This document shows, in pieces, positions 5,505 through 5,802 of a DNA stretch of 5,802 bases. The stretch's first letter is position 1, and the number at the start of each line of letters is the position of its first letter. The stretch comes from an uncultured Clostridia bacterium (GTDB taxonomy: Bacteria; Bacillota; Clostridia; Christensenellales; UBA1242). The notes below the pieces were generated by a model that saw nothing but the letters and a program-made list of their open reading frames with translations, did not search any database and was not told the origin of the DNA. Both the position numbers and the translations under genes were made by a program. Location: assembly GCA_947384015.1 (NCBI GenBank), contig CANDFN010000065.1, positions 1 through 5,802 on the forward strand, written 5' to 3'.

Positions 5505-5802
5505 TGAGCGAAGAAAACAAAACCGAAGAGCAACCAAAAATGAAGCCATTTGTTCATTTACATGTTCATACCGAATTCTCCTTATTAGATGGAGCTGCAA
5601 GAATTTCAAAACTTGTTAAGCTTTGCAAACAATACAACATGCCAGCTGTAGCTATGACCGACCACGGCAACATGTATGCAACCATAACTTTTATGAATGC
5701 TTGTAAAAAAGAAGGCATTAAGCCTATTTACGGCACAGAATTTTATGTTGCAGAAGATTTGACAGTAAAAGCGGGCAAACAGAAATTATCTCACCTTATT
5801 AT
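5504..5802 (+). CDS. dnaE: DNA polymerase III subunit alpha, N-terminal part (cut by window edge)
   Basis: DnaE is a C-family replicative polymerase of the cytoplasmic replisome. Only the first 99 codons are present; the frame stays open to the window edge. They cover the start of the N-terminal PHP domain: FVHLHVHTEFSLLDGAARI (16-34) with the HxH pair His20 and His22, MTDHGNMYA (51-59), and GIKPIYGTEFYV (71-82), then LSHLI at the edge. These strings are diagnostic of bacterial DnaE rather than PolC, whose PHP domain is internal and split by an exonuclease. The start follows AAGGAG (5491-5496) at 7-nt spacing and overlaps the whiA stop as TAATG. The first 12 residues form a charged extension (MSEENKTEEQPK) before the usual beginning. 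Met13 is an alternative start but has a poorer SD. Confidence 0.95.
   Translation, partial: MSEENKTEEQPKMKPFVHLHVHTEFSLLDGAARISKLVKLCKQYNMPAVAMTDHGNMYATITFMNACKKEGIKPIYGTEFYVAEDLTVKAGKQKLSHLI

Overview
The window is AT-rich chromosomal DNA from a low-GC Gram-positive-type bacterium, probably an anaerobic Clostridia-like Firmicute. Three things point there: a whiA gene (largely limited to Gram-positives), the neighbourhood uvrC / murB / PHP / whiA / dnaE, and good Shine-Dalgarno (SD) sites before the internal genes. TGG encodes Trp, all stops seen are TAA or TAG, and a murein gene is present, so a mollicute is unlikely. The species cannot be named from the sequence.

Layout. Positions 1-130 are non-coding. 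They hold a promoter leaving the window leftward (15-43), an operator-like dyad over its -35 (38-55), a 22-bp perfect palindrome (69-90) and the uvrC terminator. uvrC (131-1936, minus strand) encodes a complete excision endonuclease subunit. A 66-bp divergent gap (1937-2002) separates it from a plus-strand gene for a membrane-anchored solute-binding-like protein (2003-2917), which overlaps murB (2910-3776) by 8 nt. An 83-bp gap with a strong promoter (3815-3843) then starts a second plus-strand unit: a YcdX-like PHP metallophosphatase (3860-4648), whiA (4635-5504) and the first 99 codons of dnaE (5504 to the window edge). The genes of this unit overlap by 14 nt and 1 nt, so they are almost certainly one operon.

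Together the genes join DNA repair (UvrC), peptidoglycan precursor synthesis (MurB), cell-division or chromosome-segregation control (WhiA) and replication (DnaE), a usual housekeeping grouping in Firmicutes. Two things are less ordinary. The rapZ-yvcK pair that commonly precedes whiA is absent here. An orphan solute-binding-like protein with no transporter genes is translationally coupled to murB. At promoter level, three sites share a TGTGNTAWAAT extended -10 with a 17-bp spacer. The uvrC promoter, and less surely the one across the gap, places transcription start at the start codon, which suggests leaderless mRNAs. No mobile element, CRISPR array, tRNA or rRNA was seen, and no clearly new multi-gene system.
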